This document shows, in pieces, positions 17,636 through 25,389 of a DNA stretch of 64,000 nt (its first letter is position 1; the number at the start of each line of letters is the position of its first letter). The DNA lies in the NCBI GenBank assembly GCA_009927165.1, contig RFNO01000068.1, positions 1-64,000 of the forward strand, given 5' to 3'. The notes under the pieces were generated by a model. It did not search any database. It was given only the letters and a program-made list of their open reading frames with translations, and had not been told where the DNA came from. The position numbers and the translations under genes are program-made. This DNA comes from Pseudomonadota bacterium. Its GTDB lineage: Bacteria > Bdellovibrionota > FAC87 > UBA2466.

Positions 17636-19342
17636 ATGGGATATACGATTCTTTTAAAGCCTTATTTTCTCATCTGTTTTGGTTCTGGCTTAGGAATGGG
17701 TGTTTTGGCTCTCTTACTGGGATCCGCTCCCTTTGTAGCTCCGCTTCTACTGGGTCTTAACAGTTCTTTTTATTTGGGTCTGGGTCTTTTAGGAACAGTT
17801 GTGGTCCTTTCCCTCTTTTCGAAACTCAGAGAACATATCGACTGGAAAGAAATATTTCGGCTTGGGCCGTTCTTCTTTGTGGGGGCTGGGGCCGCATTTT
17901 ATTATTCTTTTCAATTTTATTTTCGGTATTCGGGACTATTCCTGTTTGTGTCGGCCGTTGCATGGCTCTTCTCTGTGCCTTTTTTGCCCAGACACACTAC
18001 AAATCGCCAATTTCTCTTTTTTCCTTTTTTATCGAATGTCCTTCAAGGATTCCTGGGCGGACTGGTTGTGGGCGGACTGGGACTTGCGGGTCTTCCTTTA
18101 GTAACTCCTTTTCTCCAAATTTTTAGAAAAATGGATCGAAGCGCGGCAACCAGTACTTCCGTTCCCTTAAGTGCTCTATCTCTTATTCCGATGGTGTTGG
18201 TTCTATCCCTACATCCAGCAAGCCAAACCCCGCTTCAACCCAATAATCAAATGTTTCTCCTGGTGGGACTCCTGTTTGTGATGGGACTCATTTTTGGTCT
18301 TAACTTTGGAAAAAAACTACTGAAGTCGCTTTCTCCGCTGGTCATTTCGTTAGTACAAATCACAACGATTGTGCTCATGATTTTCGGAGGTTTTCGGCTC
18401 GTCGAGTCTTCCCTCCCCTGCTTTAGTCAAAACCCACTGACTTGTATCAGTTGCTTCCGCAGGCAGTCACAAGAATTGGGATGGAAATCCTTCGATTGGC
18501 TGACTGCTCTGAACGAACAACATCCCTCGATGGATATCGTGATTGATTCTTGTGGTTATCCAATGGGTTTTCATCGACCCAGCAATCGTCGTTCCGATCT
18601 GATTGTGGAACTCCCAGACCATTCCTTGTGGATGGGAATTGATAAACTCACGGGACGATACACGCAAACTTGGGATGGGTTGAGAACCAAACGAGTAAAA
18701 AAACAACGAGTGTATTTCACTAAAGACAATTGCAAAGGAGAAGCTGCTATTTCAAAGCGAAAACTAGAGACCCAAGTAGGCAGCACAATTTTCAATGATT
18801 CTGGTTACCGAGATGTAAAGGGATTGAGATCGGCTTTTTGGTATATCAGCTATCGCGATCCGGAAGGCGAGTGTGTAAGTCAAAGCGGAATGATTAAGGC
18901 ATCCTCTGACTTGGGGGTTTATGATTTGTCTGCTAGCACCCTGAAAACGGAATGGGGTGAACCCATTTTAGATGAAGATTGCTGCCACAAGTTTTCTCAG
19001 CCGGATCATTTTGAAAGTATCATTTATTTTTCTGATGAAGATTGTCAGAGTTCTCAAATAGCTACAGATGATGAAGGCGCTGGTAAGATAGGGCAATCGA
19101 TTCTTCACCATCAGGATAAGTATTATTTGACCAAAAACCTAAAATCGTTTTTTGAATACAAGAGTTATCGAGTCAGCGGTAAAGATTGTGTTAAACAAGA
19201 AGGGATCTTGTCTCCTTTGAGTGAACGTTTGGCTTTTTCAGTAGAAGAACTGGACCGTCCAGTCGACTTTTCTCAGCATCCCCCCTTATCGGTCAGGACT
19301 TTTCACTCAGGTGACTTTGATCTCTGGCTAGGAAAACCTTAA
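17636..19342 (+). CDS. TSUP-family permease fused to a repeated Cys-containing domain
   Basis: 568 residues. Residues 1-260 are an eight-helix TauE/SafE (TSUP) permease, including GGLVVGGLGLAGLPLVTPFL and a second hydrophobic half. TSUP proteins move sulfite, sulfonates or similar anions. Residues 270-568 are soluble and probably outside the membrane, with two similar units: VYFTKDNC...ECVSQSG (Cys 366, 413) and IIYFSDEDC...DCVKQEG (Cys 470, 518). The spacing inside each unit (47 and 48 residues) and the 104-105 residue offset indicate an internal duplication. The last 15 bp overlap the convergent flavoprotein gene. Substrate unknown. Confidence 0.75.
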   Translation: MGYTILLKPYFLICFGSGLGMGVLALLLGSAPFVAPLLLGLNSSFYLGLGLLGTVVVLSLFSKLREHIDWKEIFRLGPFFFVGAGAAFYYSFQFYFRYSGLFLFVSAVAWLFSVPFLPRHTTNRQFLFFPFLSNVLQGFLGGLVVGGLGLAGLPLVTPFLQIFRKMDRSAATSTSVPLSALSLIPMVLVLSLHPASQTPLQPNNQMFLLVGLLFVMGLIFGLNFGKKLLKSLSPLVISLVQITTIVLMIFGGFRLVESSLPCFSQNPLTCISCFRRQSQELGWKSFDWLTALNEQHPSMDIVIDSCGYPMGFHRPSNRRSDLIVELPDHSLWMGIDKLTGRYTQTWDGLRTKRVKKQRVYFTKDNCKGEAAISKRKLETQVGSTIFNDSGYRDVKGLRSAFWYISYRDPEGECVSQSGMIKASSDLGVYDLSASTLKTEWGEPILDEDCCHKFSQPDHFESIIYFSDEDCQSSQIATDDEGAGKIGQSILHHQDKYYLTKNLKSFFEYKSYRVSGKDCVKQEGILSPLSERLAFSVEELDRPVDFSQHPPLSVRTFHSGDFDLWLGKP

Positions 19343-20527
19343 ACTTTCAGCTGCCATTCTCCCTGAGCGCAATGCCCCATTAATTGACGGAGAAGCATAG
19401 CGGTCACCGCAGTAAACCACTCCCTCCCGGATTTCAAAACCTGACGTTTCTCCCGTTATCACTGGCAACGCCCGGGGAACTTGAGTTGTTGCTACCCAAT
19501 CCAGACCAAGTCGCTTACCTGCAACTTGTTCGACTTCTTGAGTGACTCTGGATAACTTCACTTCTTTTGACCCAATAGCACTCACACTAAGAAGCGGTTC
19601 ACCAGATGTCGAATAGGCCTTCGAAACTGACGAAATCAGAGCCATATGAGTAATTGCCATTCCCAAGCGGGGCGGAACTAAAACGAGCCATTTCTCCCAA
19701 CCCAATTGCGCAAGTTCAGGGGAAGTAAAATAGTAGGTGGTAACTTGTCGGAATTTTTCACCGGATGAACTTGAATTCATCTTTTCATCAAATGCACACA
19801 CGACTTGCGATGCTTCAATTGTTTCGCCGCTCTCCAGAATTACTTCTTTAGCAGTCCAAGACCTCACTGGAGAGTTTATTCGAATACTTTTCTTAGGTAA
19901 GTCATAAGCTATACTGAGGGGAAGTTGCTCCATTCCTCCAGCGGGAAGACAAACTTTTCCCCACCCAAAACACCGAACTAGAAACTGAAAATAATGGCTT
20001 CCTATGCTTAAATTGGAATCAAGATAAACTCCTCCTAAAAAAGGTCTCCAAAAATTTTCGATAAATCCAGGACTAAAACCAAATTTTCTCAAAAATTCCA
20101 AAGTGGATATTTTACCGAGCGGAGTATCGGTTTTGAAGCGTTGCGAGGAAAGCAGCAAGGAAACGACCAAAGCTTTATCCTTAAACGAAGCGTAAGGAAA
20201 AGAAAGTGTTCTGAATACCTTTTGAGGGTGTCGGAACGGGTTGGCTAAAAGATCCAAGCGCTCGCCATTGAAAATAAGAGCACCTGAATTAAATGACTCA
20301 AGATGGAGGGAATCTAGTGATACCGTCGTTTTCAGCTCAGGATAAGAGCTTAATAGGACCTGAAAACCCTCATCAACCAAAAACCCTTTCTCTGTCCGAA
20401 AAGAACTGACTCTTCCACCGACTTTCGGTTTGGCTTCTAAGACCAGAATAGTTTTTCCCTGCTCGCTTAAGCTCTTTGCACAGGCCAATCCCGCTAAACC
20501 TGCCCCCAAAATAACCACTGGCTTCAT
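19328..20527 (-). CDS. FAD-dependent oxidoreductase (phytoene desaturase/amine oxidase-like)
   Basis: 399 residues. The Rossmann FAD motif is at the N-terminus (VVILGAGLAGLACAKSL, then VLEAKPKVGGRVSSF), with the flavin-family C-terminal motif YCGDRYASPSINGALRSGR. This is the phytoene desaturase/protoporphyrinogen-oxidase superfamily. It has no carotenoid neighbours beyond a HpnB/CrtQ-like glycosyltransferase 7 kb away. Substrate unknown. Confidence 0.8.
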   Translation of the reverse strand: MKPVVILGAGLAGLACAKSLSEQGKTILVLEAKPKVGGRVSSFRTEKGFLVDEGFQVLLSSYPELKTTVSLDSLHLESFNSGALIFNGERLDLLANPFRHPQKVFRTLSFPYASFKDKALVVSLLLSSQRFKTDTPLGKISTLEFLRKFGFSPGFIENFWRPFLGGVYLDSNLSIGSHYFQFLVRCFGWGKVCLPAGGMEQLPLSIAYDLPKKSIRINSPVRSWTAKEVILESGETIEASQVVCAFDEKMNSSSSGEKFRQVTTYYFTSPELAQLGWEKWLVLVPPRLGMAITHMALISSVSKAYSTSGEPLLSVSAIGSKEVKLSRVTQEVEQVAGKRLGLDWVATTQVPRALPVITGETSGFEIREGVVYCGDRYASPSINGALRSGRMAAESLRFS

Positions 20528-20603
20528 ACTGAATTCCCCTTATGTCTATAATTCTCAGACAACTTAGGTTAACCTTTCAGAAAACTTTTTAAAAGAGCCC
20601 CCC

Positions 20604-21050
20604 ATGAAACTCTACTTTGAAGCTAAAGTAAAAAGCGGCATTCCAGAAATTAAGGACCGATTTAACAAAGAACTTTTTTTGAAACTCGCTCCTCCTGGTC
20701 TAGTACTCAAACTTGACCGATTTGATGGATGCGAGGAGGGAAATGAAGTCCATCTCCGAATGGGACTCCCGGGGATACTTCAGAAGTGGGTGAGTAAAAT
20801 TACTTTTGCTAGCACCACTCCGGCGAAATGGGTTTTTGTTGATGAAGGAACAGTCCTCCCCTTTCCTTTTAAATCATGGTGCCACGAACATTCGGTTACC
20901 CAGATAACAGATTCAGTTTCGCTTATTTCTGATTCGATAAATTATGATTGTGGAAATAGCTTGCTCAACACCCTCATTTGGGGCCCGTTGTGGTTAAGCT
21001 TTCGTATCAGACCCAAAGTGTATCAAAAAGAGTTTGGCCACTGCTCTTAG
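20604..21050 (+). CDS. SRPBCC (START-like) ligand-binding protein
   Basis: 148 residues of a small soluble domain (LYFEAKVKSGIPEIKDRF, GNEVHLRMGLPGILQKWVSK, RIRPKVYQKEFGH). This is the SRPBCC/START-like pattern often annotated 'cyclase/dehydrase', which binds a hydrophobic ligand. TATAAT at 20547-20552 may be its -10 box. Divergent from the flavoprotein gene. Confidence 0.6.
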   Translation: MKLYFEAKVKSGIPEIKDRFNKELFLKLAPPGLVLKLDRFDGCEEGNEVHLRMGLPGILQKWVSKITFASTTPAKWVFVDEGTVLPFPFKSWCHEHSVTQITDSVSLISDSINYDCGNSLLNTLIWGPLWLSFRIRPKVYQKEFGHCS

Positions 21051-21054
21051 TGCG

Positions 21055-21462
21055 TTACTGGTAATCAAATAAAATGGTGGCTTCAATATCTGGATGAAGG
21101 CTTTTTTTGACCGGACAGGAATGAGCGGCTCGCTCAAGCTTTTCGCGCATATCAACTGGGATTTTTGAGGAAAGAGTTACTTTTACATTGAGTGCCCCCA
21201 CTCGACGACTGGGAGTCGTTATCATTTCTTTAATCACTTCAGCAGAGGCTCCCTTCAACACGATTCCCTCTCGCTCTCCGACGATAGCCATAGTTGTCAA
21301 AATACAACTCGATAACGCAGCCCCCATCAGATCGGTCGGAGAAAACCTTTCTCCTTTGCCCATATTGTCTTTTGGAGCGTCTGTTTCAATCAGTGAAGTA
21401 GAAGGTTGGTGTTTGACTTCGCAATGAAGCCCACCTGTGTAATAAGCTTGCATTTTTACCAT
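21055..21462 (-). CDS. OsmC-family peroxide-detoxifying protein
   Basis: 135 residues with the OsmC/YhfA layout: FSPTDLMGAALSSCILTTMA and the second cysteine in AHSCPVKKSL. The two cysteines reduce organic hydroperoxides in OsmC/Ohr proteins. Cytoplasmic. Converges with the SRPBCC gene. Confidence 0.88.
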   Translation of the reverse strand: MVKMQAYYTGGLHCEVKHQPSTSLIETDAPKDNMGKGERFSPTDLMGAALSSCILTTMAIVGEREGIVLKGASAEVIKEMITTPSRRVGALNVKVTLSSKIPVDMREKLERAAHSCPVKKSLHPDIEATILFDYQ

Positions 21463-21491
21463 GGTTTACCTCAATGGTGTAAAATACCAAG

Positions 21492-22439
21492 ATGATGATT
21501 TATTTCCAAATGCTTGTTTTCTGTTTTTTTATGAGTGCTTGCTCATCAGTCCAAACCAACCGAAAGCCCACAGATGTGAACTCTACTGCGAATGCCCTTT
21601 ATGAAACTGTGAATGCACTCCCTCAATTTGCTGACGGAGAAGATCATTTCCTTTTTTATTGGGCCATTTGGAGAGGGCTTTCTGAGCAGGAAAAGGGAGT
21701 TCTCGGGGATGCTGAAGGCGCTCTGATTTCTTTGCGAGATATCCGTTGGCAGGTTCTCGATTGCCAGAACGGTACTGAATTAAATCAAGATGGAGAAAAA
21801 ATATGGTACTGGGATGCCATTAAGCTGAATTCTCAAGGACTGGTGAGTCCGATTAAAGAGGCTCCTCGAAACGGCTATCGATATTTTAATATGCTGAATG
21901 TCAATTCCCAGCACTTGAGGGGAGCTGGGCCCTTTAAAGCCCCGAAGAAACAACGAGGGGAGAAAATGGAAGAATGGGATAAACGAAGACATAGGGCATT
22001 TTTGGAATGGCTCAAACAAAGTACTGCAAAAAACACCAAAGGCTCTATTGGGGTTGAAGCCGAACACAGACTTTTTTCAAAGCAAATTTTGAACTCTCAA
22101 GATGCTTGGGTACACCCTCAGGATTACCCCAAGCTCACTGGTGATTTACTTGAAAAGATCACTCGTTATTCTCCGAGTCGCTGGCCTATTTTTTTTGATG
22201 AAAGGGCTCATAAACCACACTTATTTAGTGAACCCAAATCATGGCAGGATCCTCACGTTATTTCACAAAATCAGTTCCGGATGAAGCTGGCTTGGGATTG
22301 GTGTGAGCCCAATCAACCCGTTAAAGTAGAAGTGTTTGTTCCCAAAGGGGAACTGCCGCCTCCAGGTCCCAACCGCCCAGGCCGAACCGATTCAGGAAAA
22401 AACCATGTTAAAATAACAGAAATTGATTGGCCTCGTTAA
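21492..22439 (+). CDS. Lipoprotein, unknown function
   Basis: 315 residues. The signal peptide ends in the lipobox MSAC, so Cys17 is probably lipid-modified. The mature protein is hydrophilic (DGEDHFLFYWAIWRGL, WPIFFDERAHKPHLF) and ends in a proline-rich tail (PPPGPNRPGRTDSGKNH). Not recognised. Overlaps the next gene only through its spurious early frame; the real next start is 11 bp downstream. Confidence 0.75.
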   Translation: MMIYFQMLVFCFFMSACSSVQTNRKPTDVNSTANALYETVNALPQFADGEDHFLFYWAIWRGLSEQEKGVLGDAEGALISLRDIRWQVLDCQNGTELNQDGEKIWYWDAIKLNSQGLVSPIKEAPRNGYRYFNMLNVNSQHLRGAGPFKAPKKQRGEKMEEWDKRRHRAFLEWLKQSTAKNTKGSIGVEAEHRLFSKQILNSQDAWVHPQDYPKLTGDLLEKITRYSPSRWPIFFDERAHKPHLFSEPKSWQDPHVISQNQFRMKLAWDWCEPNQPVKVEVFVPKGELPPPGPNRPGRTDSGKNHVKITEIDWPR

Positions 22440-22450
22440 AAGGAGAACTC

Positions 22451-23200
22451 ATGCTCAGAACTTCGAACCCGGCGCTTTCAGATAAGCGCTTTCAAGTAGC
22501 TGCGATTTCGGAAGAGAAAATGACATTAGAAGGGACCGTTAATAAATCGTTTGTTCTCATCGGTTTAGTGGTCTTAATTGCTTTTTTCTCTTGGAGCCAA
22601 GCGGTATCAGTGGGAGACGACGGTTTCTCCAAAGTAGCCATTCCCAATTGGTACTTGCCTTCAATCCTTGTGGCTTTTTTGGTGGCCTTAACCCTGATGT
22701 TCAAACAGAGTTGGGCTCCCTTCTTGGCTCCCGTTTACGCTGTTTTTGAAGGTCTTGTGTTAGGTGCTCTCTCTGCTTGGTTTGAGCTTCAATACCCAGG
22801 CATTGTATTTCAAGCTGTACTCTGTACTTGCGGAACTTTCACAGCTCTTCTTCTTGCCTACAAATCACGCCTCATAAAAGCCACGGAGAACTTCAAGTTG
22901 GGGGTAGTGGCTGCAACCTGCGGAATTGCTCTGGTTTATTTAGCTGAATTCGTCTTAAGTTTCTTCGGACATCGAATACCGTTGATTCATGAAACAGGGA
23001 TCAGAGGTATTTTGTTCTCTGCTGTTGTGACAGTGATAGCTGCTCTCAATTTGGTTCTTGATTTTGATTTTATTGAAAAAGGTGCCGAGAGAGGTTCTCC
23101 GAAATACATGGAGTGGTATTCGGCATTTGGTCTTTTAGTGACTCTGGTTTGGCTTTACGTCGAGTTTTTGCGACTTCTGAGCAAAACCAGAAAGCGATAA
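22451..23200 (+). CDS. Bax inhibitor-1 (BI-1/YccA-like) membrane protein
   Basis: 249 residues with six or seven membrane helices and the BI-1-like N-terminus MLRTSNPALSDKRF. The family motif is DFDFIEKGAERGSPKYMEW near the C-terminus. AAAAGGAGA precedes the ATG at 22451. BI-1-like proteins are calcium- or pH-linked channels or protease-interacting proteins; the role here is unknown. Immediately follows the lipoprotein gene, likely one operon. Confidence 0.88.
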   Translation: MLRTSNPALSDKRFQVAAISEEKMTLEGTVNKSFVLIGLVVLIAFFSWSQAVSVGDDGFSKVAIPNWYLPSILVAFLVALTLMFKQSWAPFLAPVYAVFEGLVLGALSAWFELQYPGIVFQAVLCTCGTFTALLLAYKSRLIKATENFKLGVVAATCGIALVYLAEFVLSFFGHRIPLIHETGIRGILFSAVVTVIAALNLVLDFDFIEKGAERGSPKYMEWYSAFGLLVTLVWLYVEFLRLLSKTRKR

Positions 23201-23209
23201 GTGTTCAGT

Positions 23210-24232
23210 TCAGGAATTTAAAAGAACTACTTTTCCGAAATTTTCTCGATTCTCGATATATTGGTGGGCTTTAGGAGCATCTGTAAAGCTGAACTCTTTA
23301 TCAATGGTAATATTTAGTTGTCCAGCTTTGTAGAAAACCAAAAGCTCTTTCATCCATTCGCCCAAAAGTGAGAAAGATTTTTTCCATAGGGTTGCGAGAT
23401 TAAATCCTGCTAATGCCATATTCCCCTGAGCCAATTGAAAAAGATCAGCGGTATACCACTGCCCCGCCCCACTGGGCCGAGCACTTTTTCCTGTCGTAAG
23501 TTCGTTAAGGCTATTCGCAAAACCGAACGCTATTAATTTTCCGAGAGGTGAAAGAAGCTGCAACCCTTGAGACCAGCTTTCTCCACCCGATGAGTCAAAG
23601 ATAAAATCAAACCCTTTGGAATTACTCAGTTTCATTAAATCGCTTTCCAAGTTATTGCTCCGAGCATCGACCAATTGGGAAAATCCTCTTGCTTTCAAGC
23701 GTTCATGTTTTTGAATCGAGGCAATTCCATACGGCGACGCTCCTGATATCTTACAGAGGTCAAAGAGAGCCAATCCCACTCCCCCGCCGGCAGAATGGAT
23801 TAAAACGCGGTCTCCCTTTTTAATACGGGCCATTTTAAAGGCCATACCATAAGCAGTGAGATAATTTACGGGCAGTGCTGCCCCTTGTGAAAATCCCATT
23901 CCCTGAGGCAACTCAAACACTTGCTCTTTTGGAACACAGACTTTAGTGGAGTAACCTCCAAAAAATACTGGGGCCAGAACTGACTTGCCCTGAAGGCCAC
24001 TATCTTCTTTTTTACCCACCGCTTCAATTACGCCACTAACCTCATAACCCACCACCATAGGCGGCTGGGGAGCTTCGGGGTAACGCCCTCTGCGAGCTAG
24101 AATGTCAGAAAAATTTATTCCTGCAGCTTTTACATTAATTAACACTTCACCTGCTTGCGGGGAGGGATCTTGGGCCTCTTTTACCATTAAGACTTCAGGG
24201 GCACCTTTTCGAGTTATCCAAATCTGTTTCAT
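23210..24232 (-). CDS. Medium-chain reductase of the quinone reductase/VAT-1 type
   Basis: 340 residues. N-terminal GroES-like half (EVLINVKAAGINFSDIL, PMVVGYEVSGVIEAVG) and Rossmann half (RVLIHSAGGGVGLALFDLCK), the family signature. Lacks catalytic zinc ligands. An NADPH-dependent enoyl or quinone reductase is likely. It is divergent from the acyltransferase/PKS operon and shares a palindromic -10 region with it. It could supply the enoyl reduction missing from that synthase (inference). Confidence 0.82.
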   Translation of the reverse strand: MKQIWITRKGAPEVLMVKEAQDPSPQAGEVLINVKAAGINFSDILARRGRYPEAPQPPMVVGYEVSGVIEAVGKKEDSGLQGKSVLAPVFFGGYSTKVCVPKEQVFELPQGMGFSQGAALPVNYLTAYGMAFKMARIKKGDRVLIHSAGGGVGLALFDLCKISGASPYGIASIQKHERLKARGFSQLVDARSNNLESDLMKLSNSKGFDFIFDSSGGESWSQGLQLLSPLGKLIAFGFANSLNELTTGKSARPSGAGQWYTADLFQLAQGNMALAGFNLATLWKKSFSLLGEWMKELLVFYKAGQLNITIDKEFSFTDAPKAHQYIENRENFGKVVLLNS

Positions 24233-24260
24233 ATTTTTCGATAAGTTTGTTTAAGTCCGT

Positions 24261-24268
24261 ATTATAAT
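24261..24268. promoter_or_regulatory. Palindromic -10 element (ATTATAAT) in a divergent promoter
   Basis: ATTATAAT is its own reverse complement and contains TATAAT on both strands (+ 24263-24268; - 24266-24261). It lies between divergent genes, 11 bases from the plus-strand ATG (24280) and about 28 from the minus-strand ATG (24232). Neither has a clear -35 box. Confidence 0.4.
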
Positions 24269-24279
24269 TCAGATTCCGA

Positions 24280-25389
24280 ATGTTAATGAAACAAAAAACA
24301 TGGCCTGCTTTGGAGCTTTTTAAAGCCCTAGCCATTGGTACCATGGTGATTAATCACAGTTGGGGAAAAATAATTTCTCAACAGGAAATTGGGCTTCACA
24401 AAAACACGTTCAGTCTTAATTTGGCAAATGCCATACACGCGCTCTTTTTTTTCAACATTTGGATACCCGCCCTTGCGGCTAGTTCGCTTCGCTTGCAATC
24501 GGAACTGATCAAAAACGTCCCGGGCACTCATTCCTCCCCACCTCGGCTTGCCCTCAAATGGGGAATCATTCTGTGGATTTCAGGTTACGTGTTTTCCTTT
24601 TTCTCTAAGGAATCCTTAACTTTTTTCATGTTCAATCCTCTTCATTTTTTAGGTCTAAGCTTTTTTCTTTTGGCCTTACTGATTCGATTTGTGCCACGCA
24701 AATTAAACTGGCCCATTTCTTTAGCTTTTGTTGGTCTTTCTTTTTTGTTTTATTTGTTTAAAAACTCCCTGTTTCAATTCCCGGAAATTTCCCCATATTT
24801 CGCTCCCGATGTCTCTTTGATTCAGCGTATGCAATTCTTTGCCCTCGAAATACTCTTTGGCACTCCGCGAACGGGCTGGTCGGTTTTTCCTTGGTTTTCA
24901 CTCTGTTTGATTGGCTATTCCTTGGCTGATAGTTATGTGTATCTCAAAGGGGAGTCCAAACTCTTCCGAAAATTCTCCGCTATTAGTTTTTTGGTTGGAA
25001 TCTCCGGACTTCTCTTTCCTTCTTCCTTTGATTTTATAAAACAACAGGATATTTCCGGTGAATTGCTCATGTTGTTTATGCCTTTCGGCTTATTTCTAAG
25101 CGTAACAGCGGGATATGTCTTTTTTCTAACTCTTTTTTCTTTGTTCTATCATGGAATCAAAGAACCATGGGCTCTTTTGATTAACTCGTTATCTCGGGGT
25201 TCCTTTTGGATTTTTTTTCTACAGTTTCCTCTTATCTCCAATTTTTCTATCCCATTTCAAGACACCCCTTTTGAGATTCGGCTTTTTGTATTTCCTCTGT
25301 TGGTGCTTTTGTGGTGCTTTGGCATCGGTTTTTTTATTTTAGAACTCAGTAAAAAACAGCTCACCATTAAAATTCGAAAGGATGGCTAA
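24280..25389 (+). CDS. Integral membrane acyltransferase-like protein
   Basis: 369 residues, about ten membrane helices, resembling the DUF1624/heparan-glucosaminide acetyltransferase-like and acyltransferase-3 superfamily (ALELFKALAIGTMVINHSWG near the N-terminus). Two ATGs lie at the start (24280, 24286). It overlaps the next gene by eight bp (ATGGCTAA), so it belongs to the polyketide operon. It may transfer the acyl product or a sugar-linked group across or within the membrane (inference). Confidence 0.7.
   Translation: MLMKQKTWPALELFKALAIGTMVINHSWGKIISQQEIGLHKNTFSLNLANAIHALFFFNIWIPALAASSLRLQSELIKNVPGTHSSPPRLALKWGIILWISGYVFSFFSKESLTFFMFNPLHFLGLSFFLLALLIRFVPRKLNWPISLAFVGLSFLFYLFKNSLFQFPEISPYFAPDVSLIQRMQFFALEILFGTPRTGWSVFPWFSLCLIGYSLADSYVYLKGESKLFRKFSAISFLVGISGLLFPSSFDFIKQQDISGELLMLFMPFGLFLSVTAGYVFFLTLFSLFYHGIKEPWALLINSLSRGSFWIFFLQFPLISNFSIPFQDTPFEIRLFVFPLLVLLWCFGIGFFILELSKKQLTIKIRKDG

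Noticed and set aside
17548-17637. A longer N-terminus for the MAPEG protein
   Set aside because: No family match in the extra 30 residues, and AGGGGG is placed for the ATG at 17547.
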